Assembly (NCBI RefSeq): GCF_011604685.1
Contig: NZ_CP050063.1
Location: 8,535,001-8,599,000, forward strand
Direction: 5' to 3'
Source: Spirosoma aureum
GTDB lineage: Bacteria > Bacteroidota > Bacteroidia > Cytophagales > Spirosomataceae
Length of the DNA stretch: 64,000 bases
Each line of letters begins with the position of its first letter. Within the stretch, counting starts at the first letter, position 1. Made by a program: the position numbers and the translations under genes. Under the pieces are notes generated by a model. That model saw only the letters and a program-made list of their open reading frames with translations. It was not told the origin of the DNA and searched no databases. Positions 37,249-44,639 of the stretch are shown here, one piece after another.

Positions 37249-37668
37249 TTATGATGCCTGTTTGATCCATTTTCGCTTGTTCCAAACCCGGTAAAATGCC
37301 CCTTCCGGAGTGAACCGCCAAAACCGGGGTTCGCGTACCTTCTCCTCGGGAATCATCACCGTCCAACACTCCCCAGCGGGCAAGTCGATTAATTCGTGGA
37401 TGCACTCCGCTTCGACAACATGCGTGGTGCCCGGCGCTCGAAACACATCGGCATAATGCCAGTTCCCCTGTTCACTGATTTGATAAACCCGCTCGGTGTA
37501 ACCTCCGTTCAGAATATGCGTTCGGAAACGGAAGGGGTGACAATGAGGCCCTCCCTTGTCTTTGTCGGTGAAGTGATGGACCACCATGTGAAATGGGGTA
37601 TTCTTGCCCTTAAAATCAAGGAGGTGTTTGGTAAACTCCTTACTCATTCTTTCTTTTCGATACTTCAT
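37249..37668 (-). CDS. Small cupin-like protein
   Basis: Up to 139 residues; an ATG at 37647, preceded by AAAGAAAGA, would give 132 and may be the better start. The centre reads as a cupin barrel: PFHMVVHHFTDKDKGGPHCH, PFRFRTHILNGGYTERVYQI, FRAPGTTHVVEAECIHELID, with several His that could bind metal, and a Trp-rich end (REPRFWRFTPEGAFYRVWNK). No signal peptide. Function unknown; cysteine-dioxygenase-like or sugar-isomerase-like roles are both possible. Stands alone beside the resolvase remnant. Confidence 0.65.
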   Translation of the reverse strand: MKYRKERMSKEFTKHLLDFKGKNTPFHMVVHHFTDKDKGGPHCHPFRFRTHILNGGYTERVYQISEQGNWHYADVFRAPGTTHVVEAECIHELIDLPAGECWTVMIPEEKVREPRFWRFTPEGAFYRVWNKRKWIKQAS

Positions 37669-37790
37669 ACATGAACGGCCTGGCGAGAGCAGGCGGATTG
37701 AGTCCAGCCTGCTTGGATAAATGATAAAATACGATCAACGAGATGGATGACACCCTATTCCTAAAGACAAATACGGATAACATATCACTC

Positions 37791-38210
37791 TTAATTTGCT
37801 GCAGGCAAAGACTTGTTGGTTTGCTGGCGGGTCATGATGAATTGTCGATTGAGGAATTTGAAACCCTTGTAAACGGTCACATTGATGGCGTCAGGCTGAA
37901 GCATCTCGACCTCAACCCGTAAAGCTATGCCCGTTTTGGGATGCATTAAGCGCCCGCCCGCCCACAGCTGACCATCATAGTGCAGGTTGCGAATTAGCAG
38001 AGAATCTTTTACCAAACCGAAGTTTTGCTTGCCTGCCTGATCAACCTGGGCTACCCGGGCGAAGTAGAGGCCCGCCTGCCGGTAGATATCTACGCTGGAG
38101 CCACCAGCGGGGAACTGCCAGCGGCCCAGGAGTTGATCCGCCGGTTGGTCAGCCCGAGCCCCCGCCAAAAGCAGCGCGGTGACTAAAAACAAGAGTTTAA
38201 TGCGATCCAT
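37791..38210 (-). CDS. DUF2147-like secreted protein
   Basis: 139 residues from ATG at 38210 (MDRIKLLFLVTALLLAGARA, a clear Sec signal peptide); frames extending to 38300 add residues before the signal and were rejected. The mature part resembles DUF2147 proteins: LLGRWQFPAGGSSVDIYRQA, LYFARVAQVD, LLIRNLHYDGQLWAGGRLMH and IALRVEVEMLQPDAINVTVY. Family members are small periplasmic beta-barrels of unknown function. Single gene, no operon partners. Confidence 0.7.
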   Translation of the reverse strand: MDRIKLLFLVTALLLAGARADQPADQLLGRWQFPAGGSSVDIYRQAGLYFARVAQVDQAGKQNFGLVKDSLLIRNLHYDGQLWAGGRLMHPKTGIALRVEVEMLQPDAINVTVYKGFKFLNRQFIMTRQQTNKSLPAAN

Positions 38211-38832
38211 TACGAGCATTATAGTTAGGAGAAGCCCACTAAAAGGATGGACATTGGATAAGTAAAAGCCAGCAAATTGGCAAAGTCTAGGAATTTCCAC
38301 CTGGCCAGCCGTTTGGTTCAGTTCTTACAAACCCAAGACGAGCGCTTTATTAGGTTGCCAAACGTGGAGCCACCCAAAGGATATTAGTATAAAGACTACT
38401 TATTTCAAGCCATTGGTGTTTAGAATTAATCTCATTTTATTGTTTTTAAGTAGGTAGGGAAGACCTTCTTATATAAAATTGAACGACTTGTTGGCTAGAA
38501 AATTAAGCTCGTTAATTTCCTCATCCTGTCACAAATTCAGAACGGACGTTGTGAATTTATGACAGGATGAGGAGAAAATGGTTTTTGTCCAGTGAGCGCC
38601 AACCCGCCTTTCGATTTACTTTATCGTTGAGCTACCCACCGGTAAACCACCTACTCTAGGGGAGTCGCCCAAGAAATCTGGCAAGCCTTTATCACGGCTC
38701 ATCCCGAAGCCGCCAAAGGGCACTTGACTCTAGAGGAAGTAAGCCAGAAGATGGCCGGCCGCTTTTGTGATGTCCTAAAATAGGTTTAATGCCCTTAACT
38801 GAGCTGTAAAATGAACAAACGACAAAAGGCCG
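38211..38832. other. Decayed intergenic stretch with a large hairpin
   Basis: No intact gene. A short open run near 38659-38782 (AQEIWQAFITAHPEAAKGHL, TLEEVSQKMAGRFCDVLK, stop) looks like a coding fragment but is unrecognised. The 56-base inverted repeat at 38518-38573 lies here, just before the IS110 remnant, suggesting mobile-element debris. Confidence 0.45.
38518..38573. repeat. 22-bp near-perfect inverted repeat (56-base hairpin)
   Basis: Arms 38518-38539 and 38552-38573 are reverse complements with one mismatch (starting TCCTCATCCTGTCA), separated by 12 bases. No gene end lies next to it and no U-tract follows, so a terminator is unlikely. It may be a miniature transposable element or the folded end of the nearby IS110 remnant. 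Confidence 0.6.
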
Positions 38833-39181
38833 ATGCGGCTCCAGTCTCCGCTGACCGATTCGGATGGGTTTATTTCTAAAAAAGACCATAACGCTCAGAA
38901 GAAATTTTGTCAGAAAACCTTAGACGCGCTAACTAAAGATATCAAACAAGTTCAAGCGGAGATTACGACTACGATTGAGAATGACCCCTATTTGAAAGAA
39001 TTATATGGGTATGTGCAATCGGTCAAGGGCATTGGCCCAGCTATCGCCACGGAATTACTGATAATTACCGCCCGGCGGCCCGGCAACGAATTTAAGGCCA
39101 TCACTGACCCGAAGAAGTTGGCGGCTTCGGTCGGCCGATTGCCACGCTGGAGTGGTGCCATTTGTTTATTCGTCGGGTCGT
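38833..39181 (+). pseudogene. IS110-family transposase remnant
   Basis: Middle part of an IS110 transposase: KDIKQVQAEITTTIENDPYL, LYGYVQSVKGIGPAIATELL (the helix-hairpin-helix of the Transposase_20 domain) and EFKAITDPKKLAASVG, then after a frameshift HAGVVPFVYSSG near 39145-39181. The DEDD catalytic N-terminus and the C-terminal end are missing. It stops where the opposed epimerase remnant begins. Confidence 0.75.
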
Positions 39182-39633
39182 TCAACACTGTCCAGTCTTC
39201 TTCTGTATACAGGGTGGTTTTAACGGTACCAAACCCTACAGCACCAAAAGCCGACGTAAGGACCACTCGTTTTACGCCCGCTTTTTTGGCTGCCCGCAAC
39301 ACAAAAAGGACCCCATTTTTTGCCGGGATAACGAAATCATCCTCCGTTTTTGCCTCCGTATAGGGTGTTGGTGAAGCGACGTGTATAACATACTGGCAGC
39401 TTTCTATTGCTTTTTCCCAACTTGATTCATTCTGTAAATCAGCTTCCACGAACGATAAATCGCCAACGGCATGAAGACCGCCTTGCTTGAGCATTTGTTT
39501 TACCAATTCAGCTTTTTTTAAGTGAACGCAATGTAGCTTTTACTTTATACCCCTCCCTGAGCAAAGCCATGATGCAATAAGAAGCAATAAAGCCCGAACC
39601 TCCCGTTACCAATACGGTTTGTTTATTTTCCAT
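39175..39633 (-). pseudogene. NAD-dependent epimerase/reductase, frameshifted and truncated
   Basis: From ATG at 39633: MENKQTVLVTGGSGFIASYC (Rossmann GxxGxxA-type motif), MALLREGYKVKATLRSLKK, then a run of seven A (39513-39519) shifts the frame; it resumes as LVKQMLKQGGLHAVGDLSFV, YVIHVASPTPYTEAKTEDDF, KKAGVKRVVLTSAFGAVGFG and EEDWTVLNDP, where it breaks off at the IS110 remnant. It lacks the YxxxK half, so it is dead even if the frameshift were an error. Extended-SDR type similar to dihydroflavonol-4-reductase-like proteins. Confidence 0.8.
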
Positions 39634-39693
39634 TTTATGATTGACATGTTGATACGGCAAAGTTCAATCATGAAATGGGACATCAGTTTGTTA

Positions 39694-39725
39694 AAAAGGC
39701 CAAAGTTGATTGCTGAAAAGGCCAA
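39694..39725. promoter_or_regulatory. Direct repeat AAAAGGCCAA, 22-bp spacing
   Basis: Two copies (39694-39703 and 39716-39725) on the same face of the helix, 61 bases upstream of the ruined epimerase start. The spacing is typical of AraC-family operators, and an AraC gene lies at 40358-41278. Now probably non-functional because the gene is dead. Confidence 0.35.
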
Positions 39726-39734
39726 TTATTTCTA

Positions 39735-40138
39735 AACTATACCTATCTGTCGGGCAACTTCATTAATAACGATGGTATCATCAAAGGCACCGCTTTCAAA
39801 CGGTATTCGCTAGGCTCCAATATTGAATCCCAACTGTCGGACAGCTGAAAGCGGGCATCAACTTATTTCTGACTCAGTCAACGGATCTTCCAACGGCCCT
39901 GAACGGATTTGCGGGGGCGAATGGCAGGAGTCCCGTCTTTGCAGCCCGGCTGTGGACACCTGCCTTATCCGTTTACGATTTGCTTGTAATTATACGCTTT
40001 CCGTCGGACTAGGTAGGACCGCATACACTCTACAATCCATTGGCGATGGCCGTTGAGCCGATTCCCGATAACCGGCAACTAACGACGGAGGGCAATACGT
40101 ACCTGAATTATACGATCATCGAGGGATTGACGACTTAG
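39735..40138 (+). pseudogene. Fossil of a SusC/RagA transporter
   Basis: Shifted-frame fragments align in order with the early barrel of SusC proteins: NYTYLSGNFINNDGIIKGTA, FKRYSLGSNIESQLSDS, KAGINLFLTQSTDLPTALNG, FAGANGRSPVFAARLWTPAL, SVYDLL, then a degraded NYTLSVG, TLYNPLAMAVEPIPDNRQLT and TEGNTYLNYTIIEGLTT. Both ends and the plug are missing. No SusD remnant was recognised nearby. Confidence 0.7.
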
Positions 40139-40357
40139 ATTATAACTACTGACAGCCCTATATCAGTAGAAATGTTGTATCCACTTAGTTTTACCTGACT
40201 CAGTTTACCGAATTATTTGCGCGCGTTTTTCGCCAGGATTCATACTCATTTGGGCCATGTAACCGCTCCACCGGCTTAGCACAACGGGCCGGTATACTGG
40301 GGCGAGACGTAGCCATACAGACGAATCATAAACTGGGAACAATGGTTGAAAATCTGT
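40139..40357. other. Degraded sequence, no gene supported
   Basis: Between the SusC fossil and the AraC gene. A short terminal open run (AGILGRDVAIQTNHKLGTMV, ENLFN, stop near 40364) is coding-like but unrecognised. Confidence 0.35.
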
Positions 40358-41278
40358 TTAATTGAACGAACGTCTGAAGGCCAATGGTGAAAGGTTCGTT
40401 TTCGTTTTGAACAGTTTACTAAAAGATTGTGAGTGCTCAAATCCTAAAGCGTAGGCCACTTCCTGTACCGTTAAATTGGTAGTAGACAGATTTTCTTTTG
40501 CCTTTTCAATCAGTTTATCATGAATATACTGCTGGGCATTTTGCCCGATCAAGGACCGCAGCATATCACTTAAATAACTTGGCGATAAGTTTACATGTTC
40601 TGCCAGATAGCCAACCGTAGGTAATCCCTGGCTTAACGAGGTTTTATTGGTAAAATATTGATCCAATATCTCTTCCAGTTTTTGGAGAAGATCATGGTTT
40701 ACCGCTTTGCGGGTAATGAACTGACGTTTGTAGAAACGATTCGCGTAATTCAGCAACAACTCAATTTGAGAAATAACAACGTCCTGGCTGAAATCGTCGA
40801 TCCGGCTGGACAATTCTTTTTCGATCATTTTAAAGATCTCAAAGATCGTTACTTTTTCATCTTCCGAAAGATGCAACGTCTCATTGGTGGCATACGAGAA
40901 GAAGCCATAATGTCTGATGTTTTTGGCCAGAGGATATCCTAAAAAGAAATCCGGGTGAATCAGCAGTGTATACTCGGAACACGCGCTGATATCGTTGTCA
41001 TGGCTACCGATAACCTGGCCTGGAGAAGCGAATAATAAACCACCTTCGTCAAAATCATAATAACTCTGGCCGTACTTTAATTTGCCGTTCAGTTTTGGTT
41101 TATAAGCTATTTTATAAAAGCCCAGCACATGATGGTGGGGAATTCTGGACTCATCGACCTGCGTATAGGAACCGTTGATTAAACTAACTAATGGGTGCTG
41201 CGGCTTAAGTAAACCAAAGGCCCGGTGCGCATCGGCCAGGGATTCAATTTTTTTGGGGCTATTTTCTTCTTTGTTCAT
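40358..41278 (-). CDS. AraC-family transcriptional regulator
   Basis: 306 residues. N-terminal sensor of cupin type (ESRIPHHHVLGFYKIAYKPK, FDEGGLLFASPGQVIGSH) and C-terminal AraC DNA-binding domain (~205-306: LPTVGYLAEHVNLSPSYLSD, MLRSLIGQNAQQYIHDKLIE, LTVQEVAYALGFEHSQSFSK, LFKTKTNLSPLAFRR). This type is often found next to short-chain dehydrogenase or reductase genes. It follows the SDR gene but is separated by a strong terminator, so it has its own promoter. A 21-bp direct repeat upstream of the SDR is a good candidate operator. Confidence 0.93.
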   Translation of the reverse strand: MNKEENSPKKIESLADAHRAFGLLKPQHPLVSLINGSYTQVDESRIPHHHVLGFYKIAYKPKLNGKLKYGQSYYDFDEGGLLFASPGQVIGSHDNDISACSEYTLLIHPDFFLGYPLAKNIRHYGFFSYATNETLHLSEDEKVTIFEIFKMIEKELSSRIDDFSQDVVISQIELLLNYANRFYKRQFITRKAVNHDLLQKLEEILDQYFTNKTSLSQGLPTVGYLAEHVNLSPSYLSDMLRSLIGQNAQQYIHDKLIEKAKENLSTTNLTVQEVAYALGFEHSQSFSKLFKTKTNLSPLAFRRSFN

Positions 41279-41296
41279 CGCTCAGTACATAAAAAA

Positions 41297-41330
41297 TGAT
41301 AACCGATACTCGTTTAACTATCGGTTATCA
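41297..41330 (-). terminator. Rho-independent terminator of the SDR gene
   Basis: Perfect 12-bp stem TGATAACCGATA / TATCGGTTATCA with a 10-base loop; read leftward it is followed by six T. It lies 12 bases after the SDR stop and insulates the AraC gene from SDR transcription. Confidence 0.85.
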
Positions 41331-41341
41331 TGGCTGTTTTA

Positions 41342-42250
41342 TCAAGCAATTTCACTGGTTGCGAGTTCCTTATCCGGATTACCCTGAGCTGAATTGGAAA
41401 CTTCTTCCCACGCTTCCCAGGTAGCTAATCGCTCCGTATAGGCCTGGCGCACCCAGGGCAAGTTATGGCTGCCCAGAAAGAACCGTAACGGAGGATTTTC
41501 TGCATCAACAACGTTGAAAAGTGCTTCAGGCGTTGCATCCGGATCACCTTTTTCCAGGTTTTTTAACCGCTCGAAAAACTGCGCCTTAAAATCAGTGTAG
41601 AAGTCTAGGCCTTGTGCGAACTTCAAGGATTCCTGACTTCCAAACTCGGTGGCATAGGCCCCCGGTTCGATGATGGTTACGTTAATCCCGAACGATTTAA
41701 CTTCCTCAGCCAGGCTTTCGTGGATGGCTTCAAATGCCCATTTTGACGAAGCGTAGTAGCCGATCACCGGTAAGGTTACATGACCCAGATTGCTCGATGT
41801 GCCGAGGATGTGCCCACGGCCCTGCTTTCTCAATAACGGCAAGGCCGCCTGAATAACAGAAACCGGCCCAATGATATTGGTTTCGTAAAGGGCACGAATA
41901 TCATCCGCGCTGGCCTCCTCTATGGTGCCAACCAGTGAATAGCCCGCATTATTAAAAACAATATCAAGCCTGCCGAAGTGAGCGTAAGCTTGCTCTACGG
42001 CTGTTTTTACCTGCTCGGGCCGGGTCACATCAAGCTCAAGGGTAAGCACGGCTTCACCATATTTTTCGTTCAGGTCGGCAATGCTTTCCAGTTTGCGCGC
42101 GGTAGCCGCCACCTTGTCGCCACGCTTCAGGGCAGCATCGGCCCACACACGTCCAAACCCGCGGGAAGCACCCGTGATGAACCAGACTTTAGGCGATTTT
42201 ACAGGAATTTCCTCAGTTTGAAGGCTTGCCTTTTCATTCAGATGTATCAT
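41342..42250 (-). CDS. Short-chain dehydrogenase/reductase (classical SDR)
   Basis: 302 residues, cytoplasmic. Cofactor motif WFITGASRGFGRVWADAALK (TGxxxGxG), LELDVTRPEQ, the structural motif DIVFNNAGYSLVG, and the catalytic set with Ser near GTSSNLGH and Tyr-x3-Lys in GYYASSKWAFEA. The ARK segment after strand 2 suggests NADP. Substrate unknown; this subgroup is often called oxidoreductase of the retinol/steroid-dehydrogenase type. Expected to be controlled by the adjacent AraC regulator. The 50-residue C-terminal tail is typical of the subgroup. Confidence 0.93.
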   Translation of the reverse strand: MIHLNEKASLQTEEIPVKSPKVWFITGASRGFGRVWADAALKRGDKVAATARKLESIADLNEKYGEAVLTLELDVTRPEQVKTAVEQAYAHFGRLDIVFNNAGYSLVGTIEEASADDIRALYETNIIGPVSVIQAALPLLRKQGRGHILGTSSNLGHVTLPVIGYYASSKWAFEAIHESLAEEVKSFGINVTIIEPGAYATEFGSQESLKFAQGLDFYTDFKAQFFERLKNLEKGDPDATPEALFNVVDAENPPLRFFLGSHNLPWVRQAYTERLATWEAWEEVSNSAQGNPDKELATSEIA

Positions 42251-42302
42251 GTTTTATAACGTTTAATGATACGTCAAAGGTCAGGCTATCTAATTCGTTA
42301 GC

Positions 42303-42338
42303 TGTAGTCTAATTGAGGGGATTTGTAGTCAAAATGAG
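42303..42338. promoter_or_regulatory. 21-bp-spaced direct repeat, candidate AraC operator
   Basis: TGTAGTCtAAtTGAG (42303-42317) and TGTAGTCaAAaTGAG (42324-42338), 13 of 15 identical, exactly 21 bases apart, 53 bases upstream of the SDR start. This is the geometry of AraC-family binding sites (two half sites on one helix face). Likely regulator: the AraC protein encoded two genes downstream on the same strand. Confidence 0.6.
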
Positions 42339-42404
42339 AAAATGATTAGCTTTCAATTACGATCTTTTTTAGCCAAAGTAAGTCATGTTTCTGAATGAAT
42401 TAAC

Positions 42405-42869
42405 TTACGATGGACTGGAAGGTCGTTTATCCGTCCAGTCAATGATGAGCTTCCGCTCAGCAAAGAGCCATTGCCCTTCTTTCCGCACATACATGTCGTA
42501 ATAGCGAATGCCCATGACCATCAATATCCGCTGTCCGTTTTCTAGCCAGATATGATGTGCCAGACAGTAGACTTCACCCCTGGCCTGGTCACCATCGAGT
42601 GTTACAGTATGCTGACCATTAACATGTTGGGTCACATCATACGTTTTCAGGTCAGCAAAGGCAGCCAGTAACGCCTGTTGGCCCTGTATGGTTGTAACCG
42701 GCTCCCGTTGACCCGGTTCACTCTCATAGATTACGATCTTTGCGTCATCCGTAAAAAGCTCTGCCTGCCGCTGGGTTTCCCGGCGATCAGCATAGCGGGC
42801 ATAGGCATCGATCAAAGCCCGAATGGACTGCTGATCAGTCGTTTCGTGCGGTTGTTCCTTCACTGTCAT
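42405..42869 (-). CDS. SnoaL/NTF2-like protein
   Basis: 154 residues from ATG at 42869; a TTG at 42905 would add 12. Cone-shaped alpha+beta fold typical of SnoaL-like/DUF4440 proteins: SIRALIDAYARYADRRETQR, QAELFTDDAKIVIYESE, VTQHVNGQHTVTLDGDQARG, EVYCLAHHIWLENGQRILMV and IRYYDMYVRKEGQWLFAERK. Such proteins are small cyclases, isomerases or polar-molecule-binding domains, and the substrate cannot be told. Single gene between the SDR and hydrolase, all on the same strand, perhaps part of one detoxification group. Confidence 0.82.
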   Translation of the reverse strand: MTVKEQPHETTDQQSIRALIDAYARYADRRETQRQAELFTDDAKIVIYESEPGQREPVTTIQGQQALLAAFADLKTYDVTQHVNGQHTVTLDGDQARGEVYCLAHHIWLENGQRILMVMGIRYYDMYVRKEGQWLFAERKLIIDWTDKRPSSPS

Positions 42870-43034
42870 GGTTGTTATAAAGAGATCAATTGTGTCATTA
42901 TTCAACTTAAGATTGCTTTTAAACCGAAAAAATTCCTATTCAGGAACGTGAACCAGGAACTTCAGGCCATTGGCGTTCATCGCGTGTTCCATACTACCCA
43001 TCCCGGCCAATAGCCTAACTAGTGATCGGTGATA

Positions 43035-43880
43035 CTATTCCAGTTTCAGCGCATTATTCGCTGCATTTTTCGTAACAAATCGGCCCATTTGTGCCAGGGC
43101 TTCCTGGGCTCCTCTCGTGGCAATATCCAGGAATGGCCATACATGTTGCTCACCTGGAAATAATTGTAGCTGGGCTTCAACGCCTGCCTGGATCAACCGT
43201 TTATGCAGGCGGATAGAATCATCCTCCAGAATTTCATGAGTGCCGCATAAGATCAACACCGATGATAAGCCGGAAAACAAACCCAGAACGGGAGAGGCTA
43301 AGGGGTTATCCAACGCGGAAGGTGCATACAACTGCGCGGCTTCCAGCAGGAATTCGCCCGATAATATGGTATCGAGAGCTTTATTGCGGGTGTAACTTGG
43401 CAGTTGACAGCGTAAATCCACCCAGGGTGAAATGAGGATGCTGTAGTGCGGTAGGGATCTTTTTGTTTGCTGTAAGACAAGCTGTGTTGCCATCGCCAGA
43501 TTTCCCCCGGCACTGTCCCCAATCAGGCCAACGTTAACTGTTGGGTAACGATCGCAGAAGGTTCGAATAACAGCCACGCAATCCTGAAGACCGGCGGGAA
43601 AGGGATTCTCCGGTGCCAGCCGATACTCAATGAGGAGAATCTTTCGGTTCAGATACTGGGCCAGATGACTCACCAGGGCAGCGTGGGAGTTGATCGATCC
43701 AAAAATAAAGCCACCCCCATGAATAAAAAAGATAATTTCATGGTCAGGGGCATTGACCGGAAAAAACCAGCTACAGGCGACCCCGGCAAGCGTTATGTCG
43801 GCTCGACGAATGTTGTTGGCCGGGGGATAAAGGGTTCCAAGTGATTCAAAGCCCAGACGACCCTCGTTTAGCTGTATCAT
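43035..43880 (-). CDS. Alpha/beta-hydrolase of the hormone-sensitive-lipase type
   Basis: 281 residues from ATG at 43880; a GTG at 43901 would add seven. HSL-family marks: oxyanion-hole HGGGFIFGSINSH, EYRLAPENPFPAGLQD, nucleophile elbow GDSAGGN, catalytic Asp region ILCGTHEILEDD and His in FPGEQHVWPF. Hydrolyses short-chain esters, cytoplasmic. It diverges from the Crp-like regulator gene, with a 12-bp palindrome between them, which suggests a shared control region. The natural ester is unknown. Confidence 0.92.
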   Translation of the reverse strand: MIQLNEGRLGFESLGTLYPPANNIRRADITLAGVACSWFFPVNAPDHEIIFFIHGGGFIFGSINSHAALVSHLAQYLNRKILLIEYRLAPENPFPAGLQDCVAVIRTFCDRYPTVNVGLIGDSAGGNLAMATQLVLQQTKRSLPHYSILISPWVDLRCQLPSYTRNKALDTILSGEFLLEAAQLYAPSALDNPLASPVLGLFSGLSSVLILCGTHEILEDDSIRLHKRLIQAGVEAQLQLFPGEQHVWPFLDIATRGAQEALAQMGRFVTKNAANNALKLE

Positions 43881-43931
43881 GAACTTCCGGGATTTGTTCA
43901 CAAAACACGGGCTTGTCTGGGAGAAAAAAAT

Positions 43932-43943
43932 TAAGATATCTTA
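43932..43943. promoter_or_regulatory. Palindrome TAAGATATCTTA between divergent genes
   Basis: Perfect 12-bp palindrome 52 bases upstream of the hydrolase start and 59 bases upstream of the Crp-like gene. Position and symmetry fit an operator for the Crp-like dimer. AT-rich content makes chance possible. Confidence 0.35.
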
Positions 43944-44001
43944 GTTTTTTGCTGAAGCGGGATGTGCGATTTTTGTGGGTTTTACTCGTAATCTTACTGT
44001 C

Positions 44002-44586
44002 ATGTTGGTCAACAGTCTTTTGGAAAACGTCAGGCGTTATACGGCACTAACTGAGGAGGAAGAAACACAATTTTGCACGTTGTTCACCGTCAAAAGCCTC
44101 AAACGAAAAGAGACCCTTTTACAGGCGGGTACTGTTTGTCAGCATGAATATTACGTAAAGTCTGGTTGTTTGCGGACTTATTTTCTGGATACCAGGGGCC
44201 TTGAGCATAATATCTATTTTGCGATCGAGGACTGGTGGATCTCCGATTTGTATAGCCGTACCCATGCCGCACCTTCCCTGGTGAATATCGTGGCCGTTGA
44301 GGATTCGGAGCTTTATCAGGTCAGTCATCTGGACCTGGAGGAGTTTATGAGAAAAACCCCGGCCATGGAACGGTTTTTCCGGCTGTCCTATCAGCAATCG
44401 CTGGTTAGTCAGCATCTGCGAAGTTTGCAGATGTTGTCCATGAGTGGTCAGGAGCGGTATGTCCACTTCCGTGAGCAGTATCCGCAACTGGTCAATCGCA
44501 TACCCCAGAAACACATCGCTACCTTTCTGGGACTAACTCCTCAATTTTTTAATACCATCCACTCGAAAGTCTTACGAGCGGAATAG
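44002..44586 (+). CDS. Crp/Fnr-family regulator
   Basis: 194 residues from ATG at 44002; an upstream GTG would add nine. Cyclic-nucleotide-binding-type beta-roll (~30-115: LKRKETLLQAGTVCQHEYYV, SGCLRTYFLDTRGLEHNIYF, AIEDWWISDLYSR) and a short C-terminal helix-turn-helix (NRIPQKHIATFLGLTPQFFN, TIHSKVLRAE). The cAMP-contact motif is not conserved, as is usual for Bacteroidota members, so the signal is unknown. The RclA-like reductase starts 53 bases downstream and probably is its target. It is divergent from the HSL-type hydrolase. Confidence 0.9.
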   Translation: MLVNSLLENVRRYTALTEEEETQFCTLFTVKSLKRKETLLQAGTVCQHEYYVKSGCLRTYFLDTRGLEHNIYFAIEDWWISDLYSRTHAAPSLVNIVAVEDSELYQVSHLDLEEFMRKTPAMERFFRLSYQQSLVSQHLRSLQMLSMSGQERYVHFREQYPQLVNRIPQKHIATFLGLTPQFFNTIHSKVLRAE

Positions 44587-44639
44587 AAGTGGCCCGGAAG
44601 GCAATTGTTCGTACTTCGTTTACTAAAATCCTGTCAGTG

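Noticed and set aside
39182..39363. Continuation of the IS110 frame beyond 39181
   Set aside because: That part is the antisense of the epimerase remnant, so the apparent 176-residue protein is a chimera of two pseudogenes.
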